DNA of 14,262 nucleotides. It comes from Actinomycetes bacterium (GTDB lineage Bacteria; Actinomycetota; Acidimicrobiia; Acidimicrobiales; Palsa-688). The stretch spans positions 1 to 14,262 of the forward strand of contig JAKAXN010000081.1 in assembly GCA_021816565.1 (NCBI GenBank), given 5' to 3'. This document shows, one piece after another, positions 8,901 to 14,262 of this stretch. The position numbers were made by a program, and so were the translations under genes. Position 1 is the stretch's first letter. Every line of letters starts with the position of its first letter. Below the pieces are notes generated by a model, which was not told the DNA's origin, searched no databases, and saw only the letters and a list, made by a program, of their open reading frames with translations.

Positions 8901-9108
8901 GGCCACGGTCCAGTCGCTGCTGAGCAGCGCGGTGTCGGAACTCAAGGCCGGCCAGGCCGCCCTGGCGGCCGGGAACCTGGGCCAGTACCAGGCCCACAAC
9001 GAGCAGGCCTACATCTACGACGAGCAGGCCGCCCAGCTGGCGGCCTCGGGGGCCGGGGGATCCACCTCGACCACCACCGCTCCCAGCGCAGCGCCCACCT
9101 CCGGCTGA
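5992..9108 (+). CDS. UPF0182 family integral membrane protein
   Basis: A 1038-residue protein matching the UPF0182 (COG1615) family, typically 900-1000 residues and common in Actinobacteria; its molecular function is not established. Seven hydrophobic segments lie in the N-terminal third (about 19-37, 56-82, 115-133, 170-192, 214-235, 260-279, 283-304). Family-typical stretches include FWTDYLWFQSVGF (42-54) and the FHKDVGFYVFQLPF region (157-170). A large, soluble and probably extracytoplasmic domain rich in Tyr and Asn follows (about 320-920). A Thr/Pro linker then leads to a helical segment (about 960-1010), as in other family members, and a Thr/Ser/Ala tail. The ATG at 5992 gives the expected positive N-terminus before the first membrane segment. 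In many Actinobacteria this gene neighbours the PDZ/Lon-like protease gene; here two genes lie between them. Confidence 0.96.
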   Translation: MRTPQDLPRRMPRGSRRSRLALIIGVVVLIVVIASLRGLATFWTDYLWFQSVGFTSVFRGVLVTRVLLAVVFSVIFFAVLLGNLTIVDRLAPAEIDLSTANDLVVRYRDFAFTRALRIRLLVSLVFGLLGGISANSQWNNWDLFRYHLSFGRTDPQFHKDVGFYVFQLPFIRFLIDWSLEAVVVVLIVSAVFHYLNGGINPQAATRRVAPAVKAHLSVLLGALAIIKAVAYYFDRLALVLSRSHVVDGATATSVHADAPAKLLLMFIAVISAALFLANIRQRGWILPAVGVVLWGLVSLLVGAAYPALYQALRVNPSELTREAPYIQRNIDATRAAYGLSKVQVDSQYNYQPTLAASQIQGTSPQAAVNQQTIANVRLLDPAVNLLNTFDKYQALRSYYSFNELDLDRYYLNNGSGTPQETATVASVRELNSSVPSGFVNQHLQYTHGYGAVLAPISQAGVDSNGNPNFTLSGLPPSGPQPVQLSAHGSKIYYDDGPDTNKYVIANSKTPELDYETAGGQQVTTHYSGSGGVAAGSLLRRAAFALRFGDANFVLSGQVTSKSRVMYIRNIVSRVKKAAPFLKYDSDPYAVILNGQVYWIIDAYTVSDNYPYSQNANLDGLPPNSGLNTTFNYVRNSVKVVISAYNGSMHFFDMGTGDPILKVYERAFPDLFTPVSQADKLYPGITAHFRYPENIFQVQTNMYGRYHLTNASDFYSQAQAWAVSPDPGSGPLSSTSPLGATVIGANGQILPPQVPRLQPQYILANLPGTAQPQVNFVLITPFVPISATGSSQNLTAFMTASSDPGTYGQLRVFPLPPGETVDGPGLISNAIRSNPQISAELTFYNQQSSQVELGEVDIVPIDNTLLYVEPVYVESSTNHIPELRDVVVVYNGQAYHSSNASLDGALCQIGAPFTAYCNTAAANAGPLVNPNLGSGSTGTGSTGTGATTPTTTAPTTTVPPTTGPVPAPPAGATVQSLLSSAVSELKAGQAALAAGNLGQYQAHNEQAYIYDEQAAQLAASGAGGSTSTTTAPSAAPTSG
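8791..8820 (+). repeat. 15-bp tandem direct repeat, two copies
   Basis: The unit ggctccaccggcacc occurs at 8791-8805 and 8806-8820, encoding GSTGT twice. It opens the Thr/Pro linker near the C-terminus of the UPF0182 protein. Confidence 0.9.
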
Positions 9109-9109
9109 A

Positions 9110-9135
9110 CCCCGGACCGGACGGGTCGGCCGGGG
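9110..9135. terminator. GC-rich hairpin between convergent genes
   Basis: CCCCGG (9110-9115) pairs with CCGGGG (9130-9135); an inner CCG/CGG pairing is possible after a one-base bulge. It starts 2 bases after the UPF0182 stop and ends 5 bases before the alkB stop on the other strand, so it could serve both directions. It has no T tract. Confidence 0.4.
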
Positions 9136-9139
9136 CCGC

Positions 9140-9832
9140 TCAGGCCGGGGCCGGGCGGCGGTCAGCCGGTGCCCACTGGCGTTCGTAGCCGCCCCGGCGG
9201 GCCCAGCGGATGGAGGCGCTGACGCGGGCCCCGCTGCCCCTCGTCACCTTGGGGACGGCGTGCTCCCACGTCTCCTGGCAGGTGCCGCCCATGACGATCA
9301 GGTCCCCCGAGCCCGGTCGCAGGTCGATCGACCGTCCCCCGCCGACCGGCCGGAGCAGGAACGGACGGGTGGCTCCGAGCGTGAGGATCACCACCAGCGT
9401 GTCGTCGATGTGGCGCAGCTCCCGGTCGGTGTGGAACGCCACGCTGTCGCTCCCGAAGCGGTAGAAGTTGAGCGCCAGGGCCCCGAAGCGGACGTCGTAG
9501 CGGCGGCCGGCGGCCATCCGGAACTGCGCCAGGGCCTCCTCGGGCAGGGGCTCGTCGGCCCCGTACCACCGGCTGAGACGGGGCTCGTCCACCAGCCGCT
9601 CGTACATCCACCGCTGGTGGTGGCGCCAGTCCACCCGGGCCATCAGCCGCTCGGCCAGCTCGTCGGCCCCTCCGAACCAGCTGCGGGCGACCTCGACCCA
9701 TGCCCCGCCGTCCAGGTCGATGCGCTCGAAGGTGGCGTCGCTGCGGGCCCCGGGCGGCCCGCCGGCGAACAGGTTGCCCTGCACGGGGGCCGGAGCGGGG
9801 GCCGTGAGCGCTGCCTCTGCCGGCTCGGTCAC
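9140..9832 (-). CDS. alkB: AlkB-family 2-oxoglutarate/Fe(II) DNA dealkylation dioxygenase
   Basis: A 230-residue cytoplasmic enzyme of the AlkB family, which oxidatively removes alkyl lesions such as 1-methyladenine and 3-methylcytosine, using Fe(II), O2 and 2-oxoglutarate. The iron ligands are visible as His134 and Asp136 in FHTDRE and His191 in WEHAVPK. Arg203 and Arg209 in RVSASIR have the same six-residue spacing as the 2-oxoglutarate-binding and active-site arginines of E. coli AlkB. NFYRFGSDSVAFHTD (122-136) and GDLIVMGG (176-183) are typical of the family. The first 20 residues are Ala/Pro-rich and precede the core. The start is GTG at 9832, 18 bases after the lhgO stop. A TAGGCT hexamer lies 6 bases before that GTG, so it may have its own leaderless promoter as well as lhgO read-through. 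The exact substrate within the family cannot be told. Confidence 0.92.
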   Translation of the reverse strand: MTEPAEAALTAPAPAPVQGNLFAGGPPGARSDATFERIDLDGGAWVEVARSWFGGADELAERLMARVDWRHHQRWMYERLVDEPRLSRWYGADEPLPEEALAQFRMAAGRRYDVRFGALALNFYRFGSDSVAFHTDRELRHIDDTLVVILTLGATRPFLLRPVGGGRSIDLRPGSGDLIVMGGTCQETWEHAVPKVTRGSGARVSASIRWARRGGYERQWAPADRRPAPA

Positions 9833-9844
9833 CTTCCCAGCCTA
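9833..9844 (-). promoter_or_regulatory. putative -10 element and leaderless start of alkB
   Basis: On the minus strand TAGGCT (9844-9839) is followed by GGGAAG and then the GTG start at 9832. The six-base spacing equals that of the DivIVA-type gene. The purine-rich GGGAAG directly abuts the start codon, too close to act as a Shine-Dalgarno site. Confidence 0.5.
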
Positions 9845-9850
9845 CCCCGT

Positions 9851-11083
9851 CTACGAACTGGTGTTCGATCCTGCCGGTCCGGGGTCGAGCCGGTCGCAGA
9901 TGTGCTCGGCGATGGCCAGGCACGACGTGGCCGCCGGGGAGGGGGCGTTGATGACAGCCAGCACCCGGCCGCCCGGGCCGACCTCGGCCAGGCGGAAGTC
10001 GTCGAGCAGGGCTCCGTCGGTGCCGACCGCCTGGGCCCGCACCCCGGCCGGGGCCCGCTCCACGTCGGCCGGAGCCACCTCGGGCACCATGGTGGCGGCC
10101 CGCCGGACGAACACCCGCTTCGACAGGGACCCGGCCATCTCGTAGGCGCCGGCCCTCCAGTTGGCCCGGGCCATCCGCAGGAACGCTGAGGAGCGCAGCT
10201 CCCCGGCCAACCACGACAGGTCCACCTGGCCCCGGCGGTAGCCCTCCCGGGCCAGGGCCAGTACCGCGTTGGGCCCCAGATCCACCCCGCCGTCCACCCG
10301 CCGGGTGAAGTGCACACCGAGGAACGGGTAGCGGGGGTCCGGCACCGGGTAGATGAGCCCCCGGACCAGCCCGGTGCGGCCCGGCACCAGCCTCCAGTAC
10401 TCCCCCCGGAACGGGACGATGCGGGGCCCGGGGCCGGCGCCGGCCAGCCGGGCCATCCGGTCGGAGTGCAGCCCGGCGCAGAGGACCACCCGGTCAGCTG
10501 CCAGCGGCTCGGTCCCGGGCGGCCCGCCGAGCACCACCTCCCGGCCCCGGGCGGTCACCGAGCGGACCTCGAAGCCGAGGCGCAGGTCGAAGCCCGAGTC
10601 CGGGGCGGCGGCCATGGTGCGGGCGATCGCGCCGAAGTCCACGATGGCGGTACGGGGCGAGTGGAGAGCGGCCACCCCGCAGGCGTGGGGCTCGACCTCG
10701 GCCAGGCCGTCCCGGTCCAGCCGGCGCAGCCCCGGGACCGAGTTGGCCCGGGCCCGGGCCTCTATGTCCGCCAGGGCGGCCAGCTCTCCGTCGTGGCGGG
10801 CCACCACGACCTTGCCGCACTCCTCGAAGGCCAGGCCGTGCTCGTCGCAGAAGGCGCCGAGCATGTCGCGGCCCCGGGTGCAGAGACGAGCCTTCAGGGA
10901 GCCGGGAGGGTAGTAGAGGCCGGCGTGCACCACCCCGCTGTTGTGGGACGTCTGGTGGCGGCCGACGCCGGACTCCTTCTCCACCACGGTGATCTCGGCC
11001 CCGGGCCGGCGCCGGGCCAGCTCCCGGGCGGTGGCCAGGCCCACGATCCCGGCGCCCACCACCGCGTATCTCTCCCGCTTCAT
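9851..11083 (-). CDS. lhgO: L-2-hydroxyglutarate oxidase (FAD-dependent)
   Basis: A 410-residue flavoprotein matching LhgO (E. coli YgaF, about 420 residues), which oxidises L-2-hydroxyglutarate to 2-oxoglutarate and passes electrons to the membrane respiratory chain. The N-terminal FAD-binding Rossmann motif is VVGAGIVGLATARELA (8-23), with the acidic end of the second strand in VVEKE (33-37). The next stretch, RHQTSHNSGVVHAGLYY (42-58) and GSLKARLC (61-68), closely follows the LhgO signature. The C-terminus has GPNAVLAL and SPAATSCLAIAEHI elements expected of this family. The ATG at 11083 is chosen because the Rossmann motif begins seven residues later; the frame stays open upstream to 11803, but that part lies over another gene. 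The gene is upstream of alkB and diverges from the nucleotidyltransferase gene across 36 bases. Confidence 0.93.
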   Translation of the reverse strand: MKRERYAVVGAGIVGLATARELARRRPGAEITVVEKESGVGRHQTSHNSGVVHAGLYYPPGSLKARLCTRGRDMLGAFCDEHGLAFEECGKVVVARHDGELAALADIEARARANSVPGLRRLDRDGLAEVEPHACGVAALHSPRTAIVDFGAIARTMAAAPDSGFDLRLGFEVRSVTARGREVVLGGPPGTEPLAADRVVLCAGLHSDRMARLAGAGPGPRIVPFRGEYWRLVPGRTGLVRGLIYPVPDPRYPFLGVHFTRRVDGGVDLGPNAVLALAREGYRRGQVDLSWLAGELRSSAFLRMARANWRAGAYEMAGSLSKRVFVRRAATMVPEVAPADVERAPAGVRAQAVGTDGALLDDFRLAEVGPGGRVLAVINAPSPAATSCLAIAEHICDRLDPGPAGSNTSS

Positions 11084-11096
11084 GTAGCCCAGCCTG
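11084..11096 (-). promoter_or_regulatory. putative -10 element of lhgO
   Basis: On the minus strand CAGGCT (11096-11091), a one-base variant of the TAGGCT seen before alkB, is followed by seven bases and the ATG at 11083. No Shine-Dalgarno sequence is present. The T-to-C change at the first position lowers confidence. Confidence 0.35.
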
Positions 11097-11107
11097 CCAT
11101 CTGCCCC

Positions 11108-11119
11108 CATACTGGTCGT
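11108..11119 (+). promoter_or_regulatory. putative -10 element of the nucleotidyltransferase gene
   Basis: CATACT at 11108-11113 is followed by six bases and the in-frame GTG at 11120. This supports that GTG as the true start rather than the long upstream open frame. It shares the 36-base divergent gap with the lhgO promoter. Confidence 0.4.
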
Positions 11120-11827
11120 GTGCTGCCCGCCGGTGTGGAAGAACCGCTCTCGGAGTACCTGCGGGCCGCCAAGCGGTCCGGTCCCGCCGGGGTGGAGGCG
11201 GTGTACCTGGTCGGCGGTGCGGCCCTGGGCGACTTCAGCGAACGCCAGAGCAACATCGACCTGGTGGTCGTGACCGCGCCGGGGCTCGACGACCCGGCCC
11301 GGGCCGGGCTCCGGCGGGCCGAGAAGGCCCTCGAGAGGGTGGGTCGCCCCGCCGGCGTGTGGTACGCCACATGGGACGATATCGCCGACGGGTCGCCGGC
11401 CGGCCAGGGCCGCGGCCTGGACACCCCGCTGACCCGGGCTCTGTTGATGGAGGAGGCCATCGCCGTCAGCGGACCCGACTGGCCGGTCGTGGCCTACGAC
11501 GACGCGCTGTACCGCTCCTGGTGCCGTCAGCGCCTGGACGAGCTGGCGGCCGGGGCCAACGGCCTGATGGTGATGAGGCGGGGGGTGGCGCCGCTGGTGC
11601 TGGAGGCCGCCCGCCTGGCCGAGGGGGCGGTGACCGGCCGGGTGCTGTCCAAGTCCCAGGCTGGCGAGGAGGCTCTGGCCCTGGTACCCCGGCACTACCG
11701 GCGCATCCTCAACGACGCCGTCGGCTACCGGCGGGGAGCCAGCACCTCCAACTACTGGGGCCCCTTCGAGCGCAAGGCCGACGCCCGCCAGGTGATCCGC
11801 CACCTGGTCGGCGCCACCGCCGCCTGA
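11120..11827 (+). CDS. AadA-like nucleotidyltransferase domain protein
   Basis: A 235-residue protein resembling aminoglycoside adenylyltransferase-type proteins (nucleotidyltransferase fold plus a C-terminal helical domain). The nucleotidyltransferase signature is YLVGGAALGDFSERQSNID (29-47). The usual Gly-Ser is Gly-Gly here, and the first aspartate of the expected Asp-x-Asp metal pair is Asn45, leaving Asp47. The C-terminal part LEAARLAEGAVTGRVLSKSQAGEEAL (161-186) matches the helical domain of AadA relatives, where Lys and Glu line the antibiotic or nucleotide site. The frame is open far upstream (to 10310), but that segment lies antisense over lhgO; the GTG at 11120 gives the right family length. 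The substrate is unknown, and aminoglycoside resistance cannot be claimed. It converges on the PLP enzyme gene. Confidence 0.8.
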   Translation: MLPAGVEEPLSEYLRAAKRSGPAGVEAVYLVGGAALGDFSERQSNIDLVVVTAPGLDDPARAGLRRAEKALERVGRPAGVWYATWDDIADGSPAGQGRGLDTPLTRALLMEEAIAVSGPDWPVVAYDDALYRSWCRQRLDELAAGANGLMVMRRGVAPLVLEAARLAEGAVTGRVLSKSQAGEEALALVPRHYRRILNDAVGYRRGASTSNYWGPFERKADARQVIRHLVGATAA

Positions 11828-11831
11828 CCGG

Positions 11832-11860
11832 CGGACCTCTGCCGCCCGGCGGCGGGTCCG
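11832..11860. terminator. nested GC-rich hairpin between convergent genes
   Basis: CGGACC (11832-11837) pairs with GGTCCG (11855-11860). Inside, GCCGCC (11841-11846) pairs with GGCGGC (11848-11853), separated by small bulges. It lies in the 49-base gap between two genes that read towards each other, so a bidirectional terminator role is likely. It has no T tract. Confidence 0.45.
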
Positions 11861-11876
11861 GGGCCCGTGCGGCCGG

Positions 11877-12881
11877 CTACCAGCCGCGCATGTCCACCGG
11901 CCACACCTCGAGGATCTCGGTCCGGGCCGGGTCGACCAGGTGCATCCGGTCGTGGTAGGCGACCGTCGGGTCGACGTGTGCCGGCACCACCTCGATCTGC
12001 TCCCCGAGGGCAGGCAGGGGCCGGCCCTCGTCGGGGGAGAAGGTGATGTGCTCGTCGGAGCAGAACCACACGGTGGCCCCCGGGATCCGGGGGTTGCCGT
12101 GGTCCATCCCGAGCGCCTTGAGCCCGCAGTCGGCCACCGCCCACCCGGCCGGGTTGACCGAGACCACGGTGGCCAGCACGGTGAGGGCCTGACCGAAGGG
12201 CAGCCCCAGCTTGGCGTAGGCGGTGTCCATCAGGGCGTACGAACCGGCCTGGATCTCGGTGGCCACCTCGTTGAGGTCGTAGCTGCCGGTCCCGCCGGCC
12301 GAGATGACCGCTCCCCCCACGTCGGCTGCCGCGGCGGCGAGCAGGGCCATGGACTGCTCCACCTGGCGGCGCCGCTCCTCGCGGTCCCCCAGCCCCACGG
12401 CGTGGCCCTCGTAGCCCATCACCCCCCGGACGGTCAGGCCCCGCCGGCGGGACAGGTCGGCCAGGCGCCCGGCCGATCCGGGGTCGCATCCACAGCGGGG
12501 GAGGCCCACGTTGACATCCACGAGCACCTCCGCCACACCGGCGCGCGCCGCCGCCTCCACCGTTTCGGGGGAGTCGACCGCAACCGTGACCCGGGCTCCG
12601 GCCTCGACCAGCGGGGTCAGGCGTGACGCGTCGAGCACCTCGTTGGCCAGCAGCAGGTCCGCTCCCATGCCGGCCCGGGCCATGGCCTCCATCTCGGAGA
12701 TGGTGGCGCAGGTGAAGTTCGAGTGGCCCGCCCCGACCTGGCGGCGGGCCAGCCCGGTGCACTTGTGGGCCTTCACGTGGGGCCGCAGGCGGTCTGCGGG
12801 CAGGGCCCGGGCCATGGCCGTCAGGTTGGCGGTGAGGACCGAGTCGTCCACCAGCAGCGCCGGCGTCTGTAGGGGCAGCAC
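11877..12881 (-). CDS. PLP-dependent D-threonine aldolase / alanine-racemase-fold enzyme
   Basis: A 334-residue fold-type III PLP enzyme of the D-threonine aldolase / D-serine dehydratase-like family. The N-terminal TIM-barrel starts with TPALLVDD (6-13); the PLP lysine is most likely Lys37 in RPHVKAHK (33-40). The phosphate-binding glycines are probably in SAGGTGSYD (194-202). The C-terminal domain has CSDEH (274-278) and AHVDPTVAYHD (301-311). His302 and Asp304 occupy the metal-site pair; D-threonine aldolases have His and Asp there, whereas eukaryotic-type D-serine dehydratases have His and Cys. That favours an aldolase-like, metal-dependent enzyme cleaving D-3-hydroxy amino acids to glycine and an aldehyde, but the exact substrate is inference. 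The protein is about 40 residues shorter than the usual 370-380. GTG at 12881 is chosen because TPALLVDD begins at residue 6 and a -10-like hexamer lies 6 bases upstream. Confidence 0.85.
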   Translation of the reverse strand: MLPLQTPALLVDDSVLTANLTAMARALPADRLRPHVKAHKCTGLARRQVGAGHSNFTCATISEMEAMARAGMGADLLLANEVLDASRLTPLVEAGARVTVAVDSPETVEAAARAGVAEVLVDVNVGLPRCGCDPGSAGRLADLSRRRGLTVRGVMGYEGHAVGLGDREERRRQVEQSMALLAAAAADVGGAVISAGGTGSYDLNEVATEIQAGSYALMDTAYAKLGLPFGQALTVLATVVSVNPAGWAVADCGLKALGMDHGNPRIPGATVWFCSDEHITFSPDEGRPLPALGEQIEVVPAHVDPTVAYHDRMHLVDPARTEILEVWPVDMRGW

Positions 12882-12893
12882 CCCCAGAAGCTA
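12882..12893 (-). promoter_or_regulatory. putative -10 element and leaderless start of the PLP enzyme gene
   Basis: On the minus strand TAGCTT (12893-12888) is followed by CTGGGG and the GTG at 12881, again with six-base spacing. It lies in the 35-base gap after the SDR gene stop, so this gene need not depend on read-through. Confidence 0.5.
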
Positions 12894-12916
12894 ACGCGCC
12901 CCGCAGGGCCGGCCGG

Positions 12917-14242
12917 TCAGGACCCGGCGCGACCCATGAGGTGGCGCAGGGCCGGTTCGAGGGCCGGGTGGCGGAACTCGTGACCCCACGCCAGGAGGCG
13001 GGTGGGGACCACCCGTTGGCTGGCCAGGGCGACCTCCTCGGCTCCCTGGCGGCCGAGCAGCAGGGCCGGGCCGAAGCCCGGCACCGGCACCACCGCGGGC
13101 CGGCGCAGCACCCGGGCCAGGGTCCTGGTGTACTCGCGGTTGCGGACCGGGTCGGGGGCCACGGCGTTGACCGGTCCCTCGACGGCCGGGTCGACCAGGG
13201 CCCGCAGGTAGATGTCGAGCATGTCGTCGATGCCGATCCAGGCGGTCCACTGGCGGCCGTCGCCCAGGCGGCCACCCAGGCCGACCTCGAACAGGGGGCG
13301 CAGGAGTTGGAGGGACCCGCCGCGGGGGGACTGGACGATCCCGGTGCGGATCAGGGCCACCCGCACGCCGGCTGCCTGGGCCGGAGCCGTGTCGGCCTCC
13401 CAGTCGGCGACCAGGTCGGCCAGGAAGCCGTCGCCGCGGGGGCTGTCCTCGGTGAGCTCCTCGTCGCCGCGGTCGGCACCGTAGATGCCGATGGCGGAGG
13501 CGCTGACCATCACCGCCAGCCCCGACCGGGCGGCCAGCTCCGCCAGGCGGCGGGTCGGCCCCACCCGGCTGTCGCGCACCGCCGCCCGGTGGGCGTCGCT
13601 GAACCGCCCGGCGATGGACGCCCCGGCCAGGTGCACGAGGGCGTCGACCCCCTCCAGCAGGTCGGGGTCGGGGTCGTCGGGGCGCCACAGCCGGTCGGTG
13701 CCGGTCGGGTTGGAGCGCACCAGCCGTACCACCCGGTGACCGCCGGTCGACAGGAAGGCGCTGAGAGCCGACCCGATCAGCCCGCTGGCGCCGCTGACCG
13801 CCACGGTCATAGGTCGGCCTCCCCAGCGGCTGTGGGCCGCCAGGTCGCCGGTCAGCTGGCGCGTCCGGTAGGCGAACATCTCCCGCAGCAGGCGACCCGG
13901 GACCCGGGTGTCGACCCGGTCGGTGATGCGGGTCCGGCCCGCGCCCTCGGCCTCGAAGCGGTGGGTGTGGCGCCACGGCAGCAGCGACGACAGCACCGGG
14001 GTGGTGAGCTCGTCGGTGAAGCGCCGGCCCGGCTCGAAGCCGTCGGGTCGGTGGGCGGCGACCCACTTGATGCCCCCGGGCATGGCCAGCACCGCGGTGC
14101 CCGACTCGAGCGACTCCGACTCGCGGCCCACCTTGACCGGCTGCCAGGGCGGCATCAGCCGGTGGATGGCCCCGGGCCGGCCGTGCCAGGCGAATACCTC
14201 GTCGACCGGGCGGTCGAAGACAGCGGAGTGCTCGAAGGTCAT
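12917..14242 (-). CDS. TIGR01777-family SDR protein with N-terminal SRPBCC domain
   Basis: A 441-residue two-domain protein. Residues 1-140 are an SRPBCC (START-like) domain: FEHSAVFDRPVDEVFAWHGR at the start, RLMPPWQPV (28-36) and FAYRTRQL (123-130). Residues 145-440 are an atypical SDR/epimerase domain of the TIGR01777 (E. coli YfcH-like) family, with the nucleotide-binding motif SGASGLIGSAL (150-160), LVHLAGASIAGRF (202-214), SASAIGIYG (247-255) and the family C-terminal LLGRQGAEEVALASQRVVPTRL region. The position four residues after Tyr254 is Arg, not the classical SDR lysine, which is common in this family. The reaction is not established. ATG at 14242 is preferred over the in-frame TTG at 14251 and ATG at 14248, because MTFEHS is the usual SRPBCC start and a TAACTT hexamer lies 7 bases upstream; that hexamer would overlap the TTG. 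Confidence 0.92.
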   Translation of the reverse strand: MTFEHSAVFDRPVDEVFAWHGRPGAIHRLMPPWQPVKVGRESESLESGTAVLAMPGGIKWVAAHRPDGFEPGRRFTDELTTPVLSSLLPWRHTHRFEAEGAGRTRITDRVDTRVPGRLLREMFAYRTRQLTGDLAAHSRWGGRPMTVAVSGASGLIGSALSAFLSTGGHRVVRLVRSNPTGTDRLWRPDDPDPDLLEGVDALVHLAGASIAGRFSDAHRAAVRDSRVGPTRRLAELAARSGLAVMVSASAIGIYGADRGDEELTEDSPRGDGFLADLVADWEADTAPAQAAGVRVALIRTGIVQSPRGGSLQLLRPLFEVGLGGRLGDGRQWTAWIGIDDMLDIYLRALVDPAVEGPVNAVAPDPVRNREYTRTLARVLRRPAVVPVPGFGPALLLGRQGAEEVALASQRVVPTRLLAWGHEFRHPALEPALRHLMGRAGS

Positions 14243-14255
14243 GCCCATCAAGTTA
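14243..14255 (-). promoter_or_regulatory. putative -10 element of the SRPBCC-SDR gene
   Basis: On the minus strand TAACTT (14255-14250) is followed by seven bases and the ATG at 14242. The window ends 7 bases beyond the hexamer, so any -35 box is out of view. Confidence 0.45.
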
Positions 14256-14262
14256 CGGCCGG

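Noticed and set aside
9260..10189. Plus-strand open frame of 309 codons opposite alkB and lhgO
   Set aside because: It runs across two real genes on the other strand, is rich in Gly/His/Pro/Val, and has no recognisable motif.
10310..11119. Upstream extension of the nucleotidyltransferase frame
   Set aside because: This part lies antisense over the well-supported lhgO, shows no domain, and would make the protein twice the family length. GTG at 11120 has a -10-like hexamer in front.
11084..11803. Upstream extension of the lhgO frame
   Set aside because: It lies antisense over the nucleotidyltransferase gene; the FAD-binding motif begins just after the ATG at 11083, as in all family members.
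11120..11827. Calling the nucleotidyltransferase an aminoglycoside-resistance gene
   Set aside because: The metal-binding motif deviates and many chromosomal relatives have no shown resistance role; there is no mobile-element context.
14249..14251. TTG as start codon of the SRPBCC-SDR gene
   Set aside because: It overlaps the TAACTT hexamer that probably drives the gene, and the usual family N-terminus begins at the ATG at 14242.

Overview
The window is about 14.3 kb of very GC-rich, densely coding DNA with nine genes and no stretch over 300 bases without a gene. GTG starts are common. A YlbL-type PDZ/Lon-like protease gene lies close to a UPF0182 membrane protein gene, and there is a DivIVA-type coiled-coil protein; together these indicate an actinobacterium. 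Promoter-like TANNNT hexamers sit 6-7 bases before several start codons, with no clear Shine-Dalgarno sequence, which suggests frequent leaderless transcripts. A deep-branching class such as Acidimicrobiia would fit, but that placement is inference. I see no tRNA, rRNA, CRISPR array, insertion sequence or phage cluster.

Left half, plus strand (1-9108): the 3' part of the PDZ/Lon-like protease gene (cut by the window edge), a large multi-pass hybrid-sensor histidine kinase without a visible response regulator, a 753-residue DivIVA-type protein, and a 1038-residue UPF0182 membrane protein. The protease-UPF0182 pairing is a known actinobacterial neighbourhood. Here the kinase and the DivIVA-type gene lie between the two, so this looks like a cell-envelope or polar-growth cluster. 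The DivIVA-type protein is the most unusual object in the window. It has an N-terminal DivIVA signature, about eleven tandem 11-residue coiled-coil repeats, a long Glu/Pro/Ala linker with DNA-level tandem repeats, and a C-terminus that closely resembles the Cys/His end of phage Mu F-type minor head proteins.

Right half (9109-14262): a minus-strand pair, lhgO (L-2-hydroxyglutarate oxidase) followed by an AlkB-family DNA dealkylase. They are linked chemically, because LhgO makes 2-oxoglutarate from a compound that inhibits 2-oxoglutarate dioxygenases such as AlkB. Divergent from lhgO is a plus-strand AadA-like nucleotidyltransferase gene. It converges on two more minus-strand genes: a D-threonine aldolase/alanine-racemase-fold PLP enzyme, and a TIGR01777 SDR-family protein with an N-terminal SRPBCC domain. 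GC-rich hairpins lie at both convergent junctions (9110-9135 and 11832-11860).
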